This document shows, in pieces, positions 39,709 through 48,956 of a stretch of 64,000 nucleotides of DNA. Position 1 is the stretch's first letter. Each line of letters opens with the position of its first letter. This DNA is from Cyanobacterium sp. HL-69. GTDB lineage: Bacteria > Cyanobacteriota > Cyanobacteriia > Cyanobacteriales > Cyanobacteriaceae. The notes beneath the pieces are model-generated. The model searched no databases and was not told where the DNA came from. It saw only the letters and a program-made list of their open reading frames with translations. The stretch lies in NCBI GenBank assembly GCA_002813895.1, contig CP024912.1, positions 1,674,001 to 1,738,000 on the forward strand, read 5' to 3'. The position numbers and the translations under genes were made by a program.

Positions 39709-40620
39709 TTATTTTGATAATAAATTTTTACATTTCAGAGCAAACATAAATAAATAAGAACTACTTAACCAATAAAATTTGGCGTATACCTTTTCCCATG
39801 AAGGTAAATTTTGCCAATGTTTATTAAAAACTGCCATATTTTCCTTGGCAAAACTACCCCAACCCTGACCAGATTTGCAATCAGAATGTAAACGAAAATA
39901 GGCAAATTCTTGGGGAATAAAGTGAAATTTATAATGACCATACAACATAACCCTTAACCAATAATCATAGTCCATAGACAAATTGAGTTCTTCATCTAGC
40001 AAACCTGTTTTTGTAAAAACTTCTTTATGCCAGAATGTTCCTTGTTGTGGAGGCATAACCGTTGGTAATCCTTTCATACCTGATTGCTGATGGAATAAGA
40101 GATTATAACGGGAAAATACGGGGGATAAGCCATGAAAAGTATTTATATTACTTAAAAACACCTTCCCAGTAACCACAAAGCGTTTTTTCTGAGGATTAAT
40201 TTCTTGAGCAACTCTGCTTAATACTCCCTGAAAATAATAATCATCAGAATTAAGCCAAGCAATTATATCACCAGTTGCTTTTTGAAAACCTTTGTTAATG
40301 CCATTACTTTGACCTCCATCTTTTTCACTTACCCAATAAGCCAACCATGGGGAATATTTTTTGATAATTTCCACAGAGTTATCGGTACTACCACCATCAA
40401 TGATAATATATTCAAGATTGGGATAACCTTGAAGTAACACTGAGCGGATGGTTTCCTCTAAGTATTCCCCTTGATTATAAGAAGGAGTCACAATAGTAAT
40501 TTTTGGCCAGTCACGACCATCCGGCATCTTATTCTCTACTGGAGGAGTTTCTTCCGTCCAAGGCCAACCCTGGTTATTTTCAGGTGGTGCGGGTAATACT
40601 GCTAATTTGGCGGTTAACAT
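39709..40620 (-). CDS. GT2 family glycosyltransferase
   Basis: A 303-residue GT2 enzyme with ITIVTPSYNQGEYLEETIRSVLLQ, YIIIDGGSTDNSVEIIKKY, GGQSNGINKGF and the DxD-type IIAWLNSDDYYFQG. The N-terminus carries about 40 Pro/Glu-rich residues ahead of the fold. It is the only minus-strand gene of the island and faces the remains of the GT4 gene. Its GC content seems a little higher than that of the plus-strand neighbours. Confidence 0.9.
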   Translation of the reverse strand: MLTAKLAVLPAPPENNQGWPWTEETPPVENKMPDGRDWPKITIVTPSYNQGEYLEETIRSVLLQGYPNLEYIIIDGGSTDNSVEIIKKYSPWLAYWVSEKDGGQSNGINKGFQKATGDIIAWLNSDDYYFQGVLSRVAQEINPQKKRFVVTGKVFLSNINTFHGLSPVFSRYNLLFHQQSGMKGLPTVMPPQQGTFWHKEVFTKTGLLDEELNLSMDYDYWLRVMLYGHYKFHFIPQEFAYFRLHSDCKSGQGWGSFAKENMAVFNKHWQNLPSWEKVYAKFYWLSSSYLFMFALKCKNLLSK

Positions 40621-40938
40621 CTTAATATTGCTTTGGTTCTATTGTTTATCAATTGATGGAATAGACTATGTATTTATAGAGAAAGATAATAGTGTTATCT
40701 ACACATACTCGATCAAATGATTGATTTACCGAATCCTATCATATATTTATAGGACTTAGATAAATACAATATTAAAGTTATTATCGGTTTTCCTTGCTCA
40801 CCCTAACTTCTTTCAGAGAGTAGCAAAAAAGATTTGTCGCTCAAATTGTGAAAAAATGTTGAGTATTATAAACTTTAATGACTAATATTGAGAGCGATCG
40901 CATCTATCCTTATGTAGAGAAATAGTGGGACCATTAAA
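40621..40938. other. Intergenic region, 318 bp, no gene seen
   Basis: AT-rich spacer between the GT2 gene and the SRP RNA gene. HIP1 reappears here (near 40895) after a gap of almost 10 kb. I see no ORF or clear terminator. Confidence 0.5.
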
Positions 40939-41032
40939 GACCCGAATCTTACGCCCATTTCAAGCATCCCGTATTGCTGCTACCTTCCGGTCCTGACAAG
41001 GTTTGAGCGTCGAAACTGCATAAGTCCGAGTC
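40939..41032 (-). ncRNA. ffs: Signal recognition particle RNA (4.5S type)
   Basis: The minus strand contains TCAGGACCGGAAGGTAGCAG, the highly conserved apical loop and Ffh-binding site of bacterial SRP RNA. Flanking arms pair: GACTCG at the 5' end (41032-41027) with CGGGTC at the 3' end (40944-40939), and further helices between. This gives an RNA of about 94 nt, normal for the short bacterial form. With Ffh it targets membrane proteins to the translocon. A good promoter lies directly upstream. Confidence 0.93.
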
Positions 41033-41039
41033 ATTTATT

Positions 41040-41069
41040 ACTATAACCCATTCTGGAGATAAATTTCAA
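41040..41069 (-). promoter_or_regulatory. Sigma-70-type promoter for ffs
   Basis: On the minus strand TTGAAA (41069-41064) is followed after 17-18 bp by TTATAG/TATAGT (41046-41040). The inferred RNA 5' end lies 7-8 nt further on. Spacing and position fit a strong constitutive promoter for the SRP RNA. Confidence 0.65.
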
Positions 41070-41195
41070 GGTTTTTTTTGATAACGCTAAACACGCTTAG
41101 TTTAAAAAGTCAAGGCTTGTTATAAAACTTTAGATAAGCAAAAAATTTTGTTAACATTTTGTAATAGTTACTTAAATCAATAATTTCTGCAAAAT

Positions 41196-42593
41196 ATGAT
41201 AAAATCTACCCTTGAAAAAGCAAAAGCCCCTGTTGTTTTACCCGTGGGGGGTGAAGACGAAAATAATTTTAATTATCAAGAGGTTTGGTATCCTGTTTTT
41301 TTTGTGGAGGATTTGGATAAAAATATACCCAATTCTTTTACTCTTTTAGAAGAGGATATTGTGATTTGGTGGGAGGAAAAAACTACTCAATGGCGAGTGT
41401 TTGCGGACAAATGCCCCCATCGTTTAGCGCCTTTAACAGAGGGAAGAATTAATGAAGAGGGTTTGTTGGAATGCCCCTATCATGGTTGGGCTTTTTCTGG
41501 GGGAGGAGATTGTGAGGTGATACCCCAACAACAGGAAAATCAACGGGCGCATACCTCTTCTCGTGCCTGTGTGAGGTCTTATCCTTGTAAGATTGAGCAG
41601 GATTTATTGTTTGTGTATGCTGGTAATGCTAATAATGCGGATAAAACTCCTATACCCATAGTAGATCCTTTGGAGGAAGATAAGGATAAGTGGTTAGTGT
41701 TAAATACTTTTCGGGATATTCCTTATTCTGCCCTCACTTTATTGGAGAATGTTTTAGATTCTAGTCATATACCCTACACTCATCATGGTTCTGTAGGCGA
41801 TCGCACCAACGTTTCTACAGTAGAATTAGAAATTATCAGCAGTAATAGGCAAGGATTTAGAGGAGTATGGCAAGAAGGGCCAAGAAAAGGGAAACTAGGC
41901 ACCCAATACACTACCTTTGTCGCCCCCAATTTAATGTGGCATGACTTAACCTCCAAACAATTTGGACGCACCATGACGGTGGTTTATGCTACCCCCATTA
42001 GTAAAGGAAAATGTCGTTTATTTGCCCGTTTTCCCTTCCAATTTTCCTCTAAAATACCTCAATTTTTTATTAAGTTGACTCCCCGTTGGTATTCCCACCT
42101 GAATCAAAATGCGATTCTTGAAGATGATCAAATTTTCCTCCATTACCAAGAGCGATATTTAGAAAAATTAAGAGGTAGTGAAAAGTACGAAAAAGCCTGT
42201 TATTTGCCTACCAAAGCTGATTTATATGTAACAGAATTTAGACAGTGGATAAATAAATTTAATGCGGAGTTATTTCCCCATCAAACTTTACCCCCAACTC
42301 CTGCCCATGATGTGTTATTGGAGCGTTATCATTCCCACACAGAAAATTGTTCTAGTTGTCGTCAAGCCTTAAAATATATCAAAAAAATACGTCAAACTTT
42401 ATTAGTTTTTAGCGCCATTATTTGGTCACTAATTCCTTTGATAACCCTTAAAGTCGCTAGTATATCTCCATTAATTATTTATTCTATTGTCACAGTTAAT
42501 TTAATCAGCATTTTATTATACTTTTACTTAGGAAAAATTGAGCAAAAATTCTATCTAGGACAAACAATAGCTCCAAGAAATGTGAAAAAGTAA
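41196..42593 (+). CDS. Pheophorbide a oxygenase-like Rieske non-haem iron oxygenase
   Basis: A 465-residue protein with a Rieske [2Fe-2S] centre (C73-H75 in CPHRLAPL, C93-H96 in CPYHGWAF). The mononuclear iron region is ENVLDSSHIPYTHHGS (about 184-199). Toward the C-terminus comes HTENCSSCRQAL, the CxxC typical of the PaO/Tic55/PTC52 group, then two hydrophobic helices that could anchor it to thylakoids. Plant relatives open the chlorophyll ring or hydroxylate chlorophyll catabolites; the cyanobacterial substrate is uncertain. It is monocistronic. Confidence 0.88.
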   Translation: MIKSTLEKAKAPVVLPVGGEDENNFNYQEVWYPVFFVEDLDKNIPNSFTLLEEDIVIWWEEKTTQWRVFADKCPHRLAPLTEGRINEEGLLECPYHGWAFSGGGDCEVIPQQQENQRAHTSSRACVRSYPCKIEQDLLFVYAGNANNADKTPIPIVDPLEEDKDKWLVLNTFRDIPYSALTLLENVLDSSHIPYTHHGSVGDRTNVSTVELEIISSNRQGFRGVWQEGPRKGKLGTQYTTFVAPNLMWHDLTSKQFGRTMTVVYATPISKGKCRLFARFPFQFSSKIPQFFIKLTPRWYSHLNQNAILEDDQIFLHYQERYLEKLRGSEKYEKACYLPTKADLYVTEFRQWINKFNAELFPHQTLPPTPAHDVLLERYHSHTENCSSCRQALKYIKKIRQTLLVFSAIIWSLIPLITLKVASISPLIIYSIVTVNLISILLYFYLGKIEQKFYLGQTIAPRNVKK

Positions 42594-42784
42594 TTGTTTT
42601 AGATCTCAAAAATTGTTAATACGAAAATGAAAAATAAAGAAATCAATAGATAATTATTTTTTATTTTTGATAATCCATTGTAATCATAACTATATCCCAA
42701 GAAAAATTTTAACAATAACTAACATTCGCTAAAATTAAATGTCAGCAAAAAAAATCTGACGCCAACTACCAAGGGAGGAACTAG

Positions 42785-44185
42785 GTGAGTGATAATATAA
42801 TCATTAATAAACAAGATTCTCGTCACGAATTAAGAGAATTACTCAATTCGCAACTAAGATTAATGTTGGATAAAAATAATCTTGAAGGGGCGAAATCGTT
42901 ACTAATACCCGTGCAACCAGTTGATATTGCCGAAGCTATTGGGGATTTACCTGAAACCCAAAAACTAATCGCCTTTCGGCTTCTCAATAAAACAGAATCT
43001 ATCGATGTTTATGAGCATTTAGACTACAACAGTCAAGAGTCGTTAATTCAAGAATTTAAGCGTCAAGAAGTCTTAGATATTGTTGATAAAATGTCCCCTG
43101 ATGACAGGGCGAAACTGTTTGATGAATTACCCGCCGTGGTGGTTAGTAGAATTTTAGAGCAACTTAGCCCAGAGGAAAGACAAACAACTAATTTGCTATT
43201 GGGTTATGGGGAAGATACCGCTGGGCGGATGATGACTCCTGAGTATATCGCCCTCAAGGAAGATTTTACTGTGGCACAAACCCTTGAGAAGATTCGCTCG
43301 GAGGCTAGGGCTTCGGAGTTGATATATTATATGTATGTGACGGATGCTTCTCGTCATCTCTTGGGCATTGTTTCCCTACGGGATTTGGTAGTAAGTTCCC
43401 CTGATGATACCCTTGATAAGGTGCTAACTAAAGACATTGTATATGTTAATACGGATATGGATCAAGAGGAGGTAGCCAGACTGATTCAACGGTATGACTT
43501 TTTGGCGGTGCCTGTGGTGGATAAGGAGTTGCGTTTGGTGGGTATCGTCACTGTGGATGATGTGATTGATATTATTGAAAGGGAGGCAACGGAGGATATT
43601 TATGCCCTAGGGGCGGTGCAGTCAGATGGAGATAATAGTTATTTTAAAACGAATTTGTTTGTGGTGGCGAGAAGAAGAGTTGTATGGTTGTTGGTGTTAT
43701 TGTTAACCAATACGGTGACAGGGGCTATCATTGGGGCGCAGGAAGATATACTGGGTAGAGTGACGGTTTTGGCAGCATTTATTCCTCTTTTAATTGGCAC
43801 GGGGGGAAACATTGGTACTCAATCTTCTACGGTGGTAATTAGGGGGTTAAGCACTGATAAGGTGAATGATTATGGCCCGAAAAAAATTATTTTTAGGGAG
43901 GCCATTGCTGGTTTAATATTAGGTTTAATATTAGGTTTATTGGCTACTATTTGGGCTTATTTTTTGCCACAAACAAACCAAAATTTGATGGTATGTGTAA
44001 CGGTGGGATTTAGTTTAGTGGCGATCGCAATTTTAGCTTCTGTGGCAGGTTCGGCATTACCCTTTTTGTTTCGCTCTTTTGGATTAGATCCTGCTTTGAT
44101 GTCTGCACCCTTTATTACCACTGCTGTAGATGTTTTGGGGGTGTTGATTTATTTTACTATCGCCCGTATTTTATTACCATTTTAG
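42785..44185 (+). CDS. mgtE: Magnesium transporter MgtE
   Basis: A 466-residue Mg2+ channel. The start is GTG 42785, supported by the ribosome site GGGAGGAA just upstream. The cytosolic N-domain (residues about 20-130, with LIQEFKRQEVLDIVDKMSPDDRAKLFDELP) precedes two CBS domains (about 140-265, MTPEYIALKEDFTV, FLAVPVVD) that close the pore when Mg2+ is high. Five membrane helices follow, with the pore signature GTGGNIGTQSST. The next gene starts 10 bp after its stop, so they are probably co-transcribed. Confidence 0.95.
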   Translation: MSDNIIINKQDSRHELRELLNSQLRLMLDKNNLEGAKSLLIPVQPVDIAEAIGDLPETQKLIAFRLLNKTESIDVYEHLDYNSQESLIQEFKRQEVLDIVDKMSPDDRAKLFDELPAVVVSRILEQLSPEERQTTNLLLGYGEDTAGRMMTPEYIALKEDFTVAQTLEKIRSEARASELIYYMYVTDASRHLLGIVSLRDLVVSSPDDTLDKVLTKDIVYVNTDMDQEEVARLIQRYDFLAVPVVDKELRLVGIVTVDDVIDIIEREATEDIYALGAVQSDGDNSYFKTNLFVVARRRVVWLLVLLLTNTVTGAIIGAQEDILGRVTVLAAFIPLLIGTGGNIGTQSSTVVIRGLSTDKVNDYGPKKIIFREAIAGLILGLILGLLATIWAYFLPQTNQNLMVCVTVGFSLVAIAILASVAGSALPFLFRSFGLDPALMSAPFITTAVDVLGVLIYFTIARILLPF

Positions 44186-44195
44186 GAGAGAGGCA

Positions 44196-45716
44196 ATGAT
44201 TTTTAAGAATTTTACTTGGTGGGAGATTGGGGAATATATTAGCACTCTAATTTTATTAATTTTACTTATTATTAATAATCCTTGGCAGGGTAATTTTGTA
44301 GTTATATTTTTCGTTGCAGTTATTCTAATTCTTAATATAATTAATCGTAAATCATTAGAGTACAGAAACAAAAAAAGAATAGCAGCTGCTCTTAATATTC
44401 AACTAAAAAGATTCTCAGAACAAATTGCAGAAGTTAGTAATAGAGTTAATATTTTAGGTAGTAAAATATCCGTCAATCAGCCGCCCTTATCTAGTTCAAA
44501 AATGGGGTTATCAGAAAATGAAGTAATTGCCTCTTTGCAAAAAGACATCGCCACCATTAATCAGTCGGTGACAAGTATGATTGATTATGTAAATAAAAGT
44601 GACTTACTAGAAAGAGTAGCTATCATTGAACAAAAATTACCCTATATCGATGCTTCAAATTATAGTGGTAGTGCAAAAAATGACGATGGCATAAAGTTAC
44701 CTAGTCCTGAAATTATTCATCAAAAGTTACCAGAATATAATTATGATTCACCTCCTCGACTTGCTTGGAAATGTATTCATGTTATGGAAGCCCATAGTCA
44801 ATCAGTTACTGATGTAAGTGTCACCTTTGATAAAAAATATTTAGTTAGTGTTTCTTGGGATCAATATTTAAAATTATGGTCTTTGGAAGATGGTTTAGAA
44901 GTAGATGCAATTCAAGGCTCTGAACAGGGTTTATTAGCGGTATCGACCCACCAAACTAACTATTTAAATCATGGTATAGCCACAGGAAGTTTAGATCAAG
45001 ACGTTAAAATTTGGTCTTTGGAAAAAAAGGGAAAAAAAGAATTAAAATTTAAGTTAGAACATACTTTAACCGAGCATACAGGTTCAATTCATGGCTTAGA
45101 AATTGCTCCAGAAAATAACTGTTTAATTAGTGGTAGTTATGACCAAACTTTGAAAAAATGGGATTTAATAAAAGGGGATTTAATTGATAGTTGTTATGAT
45201 GATAATGGGGCTATAAATGCGATCGCCCTTAATGATAAAATCGGTATCATGGTAAGCGGTGGTGGAGATGGTACTATTTCTGTGTGGGAAATCAACAGTA
45301 ATCGTAAACTAGCGGTTTTGGTGGATAACTTAATATCCTTAGAATCCATCGCCATTAGTACATCAGGGGAATATGTGGCGGCAGGTTGTGCCAATGGAGA
45401 CATCAAAATTTGGTATCTACCCCCTTCCATTTTTAGCCTTTTCCAAGAAGTTTCCCCCTCCCTCCAACTCCAAGGGCATCATGGGCAAGTGATGGATTTA
45501 GCTTTTCATCCCGATGACCAATTATTATATACTGTGGGAGTAGATGGGCTTTTGAAAATTTGGTACTGTGCCACTGGTAAGGAATTAGGACATCTAAAAA
45601 TTAGCGAAGATAATCGCATTTTTTCCCTTGCCCTCAGTGATGACGGAGAAATTTTGGTGGCAGGAGGAGTTGATGGTACTATCAAAATTTGGCAACAAAC
45701 TAAAACAATTAACTAG
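44196..45716 (+). CDS. Membrane-anchored coiled-coil WD40 repeat protein
   Basis: A 506-residue protein. Two hydrophobic segments at about 12-30 and 34-50 anchor it, and residues about 55-155 are helical or coiled coil. About seven WD40 blades follow from about residue 190 (HSQSVTDVSVTFDKKYLVSVSWDQYLKLW, HTGSIHGLEIAPENNCLISGSYDQTLKKW, and HHGQVMDLAFHPDDQLLYTVG near the end). It would form a cytosolic propeller for protein assembly at a membrane. Its position 10 bp after mgtE hints at a link to the transporter, but this is inference. Confidence 0.87.
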   Translation: MIFKNFTWWEIGEYISTLILLILLIINNPWQGNFVVIFFVAVILILNIINRKSLEYRNKKRIAAALNIQLKRFSEQIAEVSNRVNILGSKISVNQPPLSSSKMGLSENEVIASLQKDIATINQSVTSMIDYVNKSDLLERVAIIEQKLPYIDASNYSGSAKNDDGIKLPSPEIIHQKLPEYNYDSPPRLAWKCIHVMEAHSQSVTDVSVTFDKKYLVSVSWDQYLKLWSLEDGLEVDAIQGSEQGLLAVSTHQTNYLNHGIATGSLDQDVKIWSLEKKGKKELKFKLEHTLTEHTGSIHGLEIAPENNCLISGSYDQTLKKWDLIKGDLIDSCYDDNGAINAIALNDKIGIMVSGGGDGTISVWEINSNRKLAVLVDNLISLESIAISTSGEYVAAGCANGDIKIWYLPPSIFSLFQEVSPSLQLQGHHGQVMDLAFHPDDQLLYTVGVDGLLKIWYCATGKELGHLKISEDNRIFSLALSDDGEILVAGGVDGTIKIWQQTKTIN

Positions 45717-45769
45717 GGTTTGCGTAAAAAGTGGAGTAGTGAGGGTAATTGAGAATGAAGAATTAAGAA

Positions 45770-45890
45770 TAATATTCACTATCTCAGTTTATTCAACGCA
45801 CCATATTTACTTATTACTCATTGCCTAATTACTCATCCCTCATAACCTAATACCCAGTACCTACCACCTAACACCCATTAAGATATAATA
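45770..45890. repeat. Degenerate ACC/TAC-rich short-word repeat
   Basis: Between the WD40 and DUF4330 genes the DNA repeats short related words such as CATTGCCTAATTAC, ACCTAATACCCAGTACC and ACCTAACACCCATTA. Similar words occur at about 5430-5460 and 46500-46533. This looks like the short tandemly repeated filler known between cyanobacterial genes. Confidence 0.5.
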
Positions 45891-45920
45891 CTTGAAGTTT
45901 TACGGTGTAAAGAAAATATT

Positions 45921-46463
45921 ATGAAAATCATCGATGGTAAAGGTCGTTTATTTGGGAAGGTTAACATTCTTGACCTAGGGGCGATCGCAGTTATACTATT
46001 AGTAATAGTGGGTATCTTTATTGTACCAAGCCCATCAGGCTCTGTGGCTCAAGTAACAGGGGGTGGCAATAGAGTAGAAAAAGTAGAAGTCAGCCTTATT
46101 GTGAGGGGTTTAAACACTACCAACTCCGATGATACCCTTGCGGAATTGAATGATGATGCCGAAGTAAATGTTATCGTCAGAAATGAACCTGCGGGGAAAT
46201 TAAAAATTGAATCAGTGCGAGAATTACCCAACTATGTGGCAGCCACTCAACCCGATGGTAGCGTAACAGCACAACTAGATCCACGCCCCATCGTCAAAAA
46301 TAGCATTGATATGATTTTAACCATGACAGGCAACGGACAACTCACCAACGATGGATATGTCATTGCTAACCAAAAAGTAAAGATTGGCACAGTCTTAGAA
46401 TTAGATAACCCCCGCTACAACTTCCGAGGCACGGTAATAGATGTTACTAATGCTGACGATTAA
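45921..46463 (+). CDS. DUF4330 domain-containing membrane protein
   Basis: A 180-residue protein with N-terminal MKIIDGKGRLFGKVNILDLGAIAVILLVIVGIF, that is, a short conserved lead, then one membrane helix at about 18-36. The rest is a beta-rich soluble domain (VEVSLIVRGLNTT, VRNEPAGKLKIESVREL, VLELDNPRYNFRGTVIDV). These features match the DUF4330 family of cyanobacteria. Function unknown; the soluble part is likely outside the cytoplasm. Confidence 0.85.
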   Translation: MKIIDGKGRLFGKVNILDLGAIAVILLVIVGIFIVPSPSGSVAQVTGGGNRVEKVEVSLIVRGLNTTNSDDTLAELNDDAEVNVIVRNEPAGKLKIESVRELPNYVAATQPDGSVTAQLDPRPIVKNSIDMILTMTGNGQLTNDGYVIANQKVKIGTVLELDNPRYNFRGTVIDVTNADD

Positions 46464-46529
46464 TGGAAAAGATGATATTTCGGTTTAGGTGGGCAATGGA
46501 CAATTAGTTACCCATTACCTATCACCTAA

Positions 46530-47273
46530 TTAGATGGTAGCTTTTACCTCAGAGGTGTCTAGGGCTTCCACTAGACTGCGTACCACAGCCATCATGGCTA
46601 CTTCGTCATTAAGTTTGTTTACCGCAGAGCCTACCCCCACTCCAGAAGCACCAGTGGCGATCGCCATGGGTACAGTGACATCAGATAAACCAGAGGCACA
46701 CAATACAGGAATTTTTACCGCTTTAGAGATGGCATGGGCGGCGGCAAGGGTAGGACTGGCTTTTTCGATTAATCCTAAAATACCACTATGATTGGGTTTA
46801 GAACTTGTACCCCCTTCAGTTTGAATTATATCAGCACCTTCAGCTTCTAATGCTTGAGCTAATTCCACTTGCTCATGGAGGGGAAGGGTATGGGGTACAG
46901 TAACGGAAAGAAGAACATTGGGTAATAAAGCTCGGGTTTGACGGGTGAGGTTTAAAACATCCTCGGCACTGAAGTTGATTCCCTGAGCATAAAAACTATC
47001 AAAGTTTCCGATTTCGATTAAGTCTGCCCCTGCTTCTACGGCGCTGACAAATAACTGAGGCTCAACGGCACTAACGCATACAGGGATATTAATAGATTCT
47101 TTTACCGCTTTGATAATTTCTACATCAGCAGCAATGTCCACAAAAGTCGCTCCCCCTAATTCAGCGGCTTTACACACTGCCTTTACATTGGCTAAATCAA
47201 AGTTGTTTAAACCACTAATTACTTTAAGGGCTTTTTTCTGGGCGATCGCATTTATTAAATTCTTAAGACTCAT
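46530..47273 (-). CDS. ycf23: Ycf23/DUF561 family protein
   Basis: A 247-residue TIM-barrel-like protein matching the cyanobacterial and plastid Ycf23 (DUF561) family. Characteristic text includes ALKVISGLNNFDLANVKAVCKAAELGGATFVDIA, EAGADLIEIGNFDSFY, EGADIIQTEGGTSS and ASGLSDVTVPMAIATGASGVGVGSAVN. The fold is like nitronate monooxygenase or ThiG-type barrels, but the reaction is not known. It is transcribed alone and convergent with the DUF4330 gene. Confidence 0.9.
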   Translation of the reverse strand: MSLKNLINAIAQKKALKVISGLNNFDLANVKAVCKAAELGGATFVDIAADVEIIKAVKESINIPVCVSAVEPQLFVSAVEAGADLIEIGNFDSFYAQGINFSAEDVLNLTRQTRALLPNVLLSVTVPHTLPLHEQVELAQALEAEGADIIQTEGGTSSKPNHSGILGLIEKASPTLAAAHAISKAVKIPVLCASGLSDVTVPMAIATGASGVGVGSAVNKLNDEVAMMAVVRSLVEALDTSEVKATI

Positions 47274-47351
47274 ACATATACCATGGTAGTGTTTAAGAAA
47301 TTAATTATATCAGAATAAAGAAATTTGTTCTTTGGTAAGGTTCGTGGAAAT

Positions 47352-47543
47352 TTAGAACTTTTCTAACCAATCGCAAATACGATCTAATTGTTCAATGGTA
47401 ACTAAACCGTATTGCCATAATACCATGGGCATAAACTCAGTATTTTGTTCCACTGAACGCTGGGCGACAGCAATGGATTCGGGAGAAAGATTGATTTCTT
47501 CGCTAAGAAATTCTATGAAATTAGAGTAAATGATTGGTGGCAT
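47352..47543 (-). CDS. DUF2949 family small protein
   Basis: A 63-residue acidic helical protein (FIEFLSEEINLSPESIAVAQRSVEQNTEFMPMVLWQYGLVTIEQLDRICDWLEKF). The pattern of an amphipathic helix followed by MVLWQYGLVTLEQLD is typical of the cyanobacterial DUF2949 family. The function is unknown. It lies 78 bp upstream of ycf23 on the same strand. Confidence 0.85.
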   Translation of the reverse strand: MPPIIYSNFIEFLSEEINLSPESIAVAQRSVEQNTEFMPMVLWQYGLVTIEQLDRICDWLEKF

Positions 47544-48231
47544 AATTGATTTTTTTTATATTCTTTAAATGTGTTAAAAATGATCGTAAAAAATGATAAT
47601 TTCTATTATTATTTTCATTAATAAAGTAGATAAACTTTTCCCCATAAAACCTAAATGGCAAACTTTTATAGGTGTTATTAATATTTTATTGATATTGCTT
47701 GTCTTACTCTTCAATGGGTTATAGACAAGGAAATTTTATAGTAAACCTCACTCCAGTATCTCGTTAGATAACTAACTAAATTGATGAACAACATCCTAAC
47801 AAATTAAACAATTGATTCCTTGATTTTTAACTATGATTTAACAATCCCAATTTTTAAAAAGTCAAGTTTGGTATTTTTATTTTGTTAGTAGTTAATTTCT
47901 TTTCAAGTTGTGATATTGATAGGTACTGTTATAGTTACTTAATATCTGACGACAATTAATAGTCTAAATTAATTAGACTTTAGGATAAATCCAATTATCT
48001 TTGTTTGATTATTTTAGTCACAAAACTTATCAATGGATGACTATAGTTTTGATTTTCAGGGTTTATTGTAAATAAACACTGATTTTAGTTCATTTAACTT
48101 AATCAATAGATAAATCAATGGGGTTTATGACTAGCTAATTTAATAGACTTAATCAATTATCTTTGGCAGATATTTTTTTATATCCAACTTTTGAAGCTAT
48201 ATTATAGTTTATTTTTTTGATTTTGTGTAGT
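47544..48231. other. Intergenic region, 688 bp, no gene recognised
   Basis: The longest gene-free stretch in the window, strongly AT-rich. Words such as TTAATCAAT and GATAAATCAATGG recur around 48100-48165. I see no ORF of note, no tRNA and no conserved RNA motif. An unannotated small RNA cannot be excluded. Confidence 0.5.
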
Positions 48232-48783
48232 CTATTTTACATTATTTTCTAAAAACTGGATAGAAATGCGATCGCCCTGTTGAATATTCAACTCATCTGC
48301 TCTCCCCCCAGCCAACTCCAAAACCTGATCAACTATAGCTTCTGGACCATAAATGGGGCATGGCTCACTCTCACAGGGAGGAACATTTGCCTCCACCGAT
48401 ACCACTTCACCCCCATAAAGAAAAATCATATCAAGGGGCATACTAACATTTTTCATCCAAAAACTAGCCCGACGGGGAAACTCAAAAGGAAATAACATCC
48501 CTCGATGGGGGGCAATAGAATCACGGTACATCAAACCTTGAGCTTGTTGTGAAGATGTTTTTGCCACCTCCAAATCGATTTGTTCACCATTAATGATAGT
48601 ATTAGCCGTGATAGGCAATTCAGGAATAATATGGGGTTTTTCTACTGCAACCTCTGGAGAATCAGCTTTTGAACTATCTAATTCACACCCCATTAAAGGG
48701 AAAGATAGCAAAACAAAATAACCAAAAGAATAAATTAACAACCCATATTTTTTATTAAAAAAATTCAAGGATTTTCTAAGCAT
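48232..48783 (-). CDS. DUF192 family lipoprotein
   Basis: A 183-residue protein with a signal peptide and lipobox PLMGC. The mature part is a DUF192 domain: LEVAKTSSQQAQGLMYRDSIAPHRGMLFPF, RRASFWMKNVSMPLDMIFL and VVSVEANVPPCESEPCPIYGP. DUF192 proteins are small beta-barrel proteins of unknown biochemical role, found in or near the envelope. It is not obviously part of an operon. Confidence 0.9.
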   Translation of the reverse strand: MLRKSLNFFNKKYGLLIYSFGYFVLLSFPLMGCELDSSKADSPEVAVEKPHIIPELPITANTIINGEQIDLEVAKTSSQQAQGLMYRDSIAPHRGMLFPFEFPRRASFWMKNVSMPLDMIFLYGGEVVSVEANVPPCESEPCPIYGPEAIVDQVLELAGGRADELNIQQGDRISIQFLENNVK

Positions 48784-48956
48784 AAAAAAGAATAATCAAT
48801 AATTGCATCAAAATAAAATTAAGCATATATACTTAATCAACTTTTAAAATCAGAAGGTATTAGAACTTAAACACCATCAAGATTGTTATAGTTTTAATTA
48901 ATAACTTAAAACAATGTTACAATACTTAATCATTTTCAGCAAATACTCATAAAATC

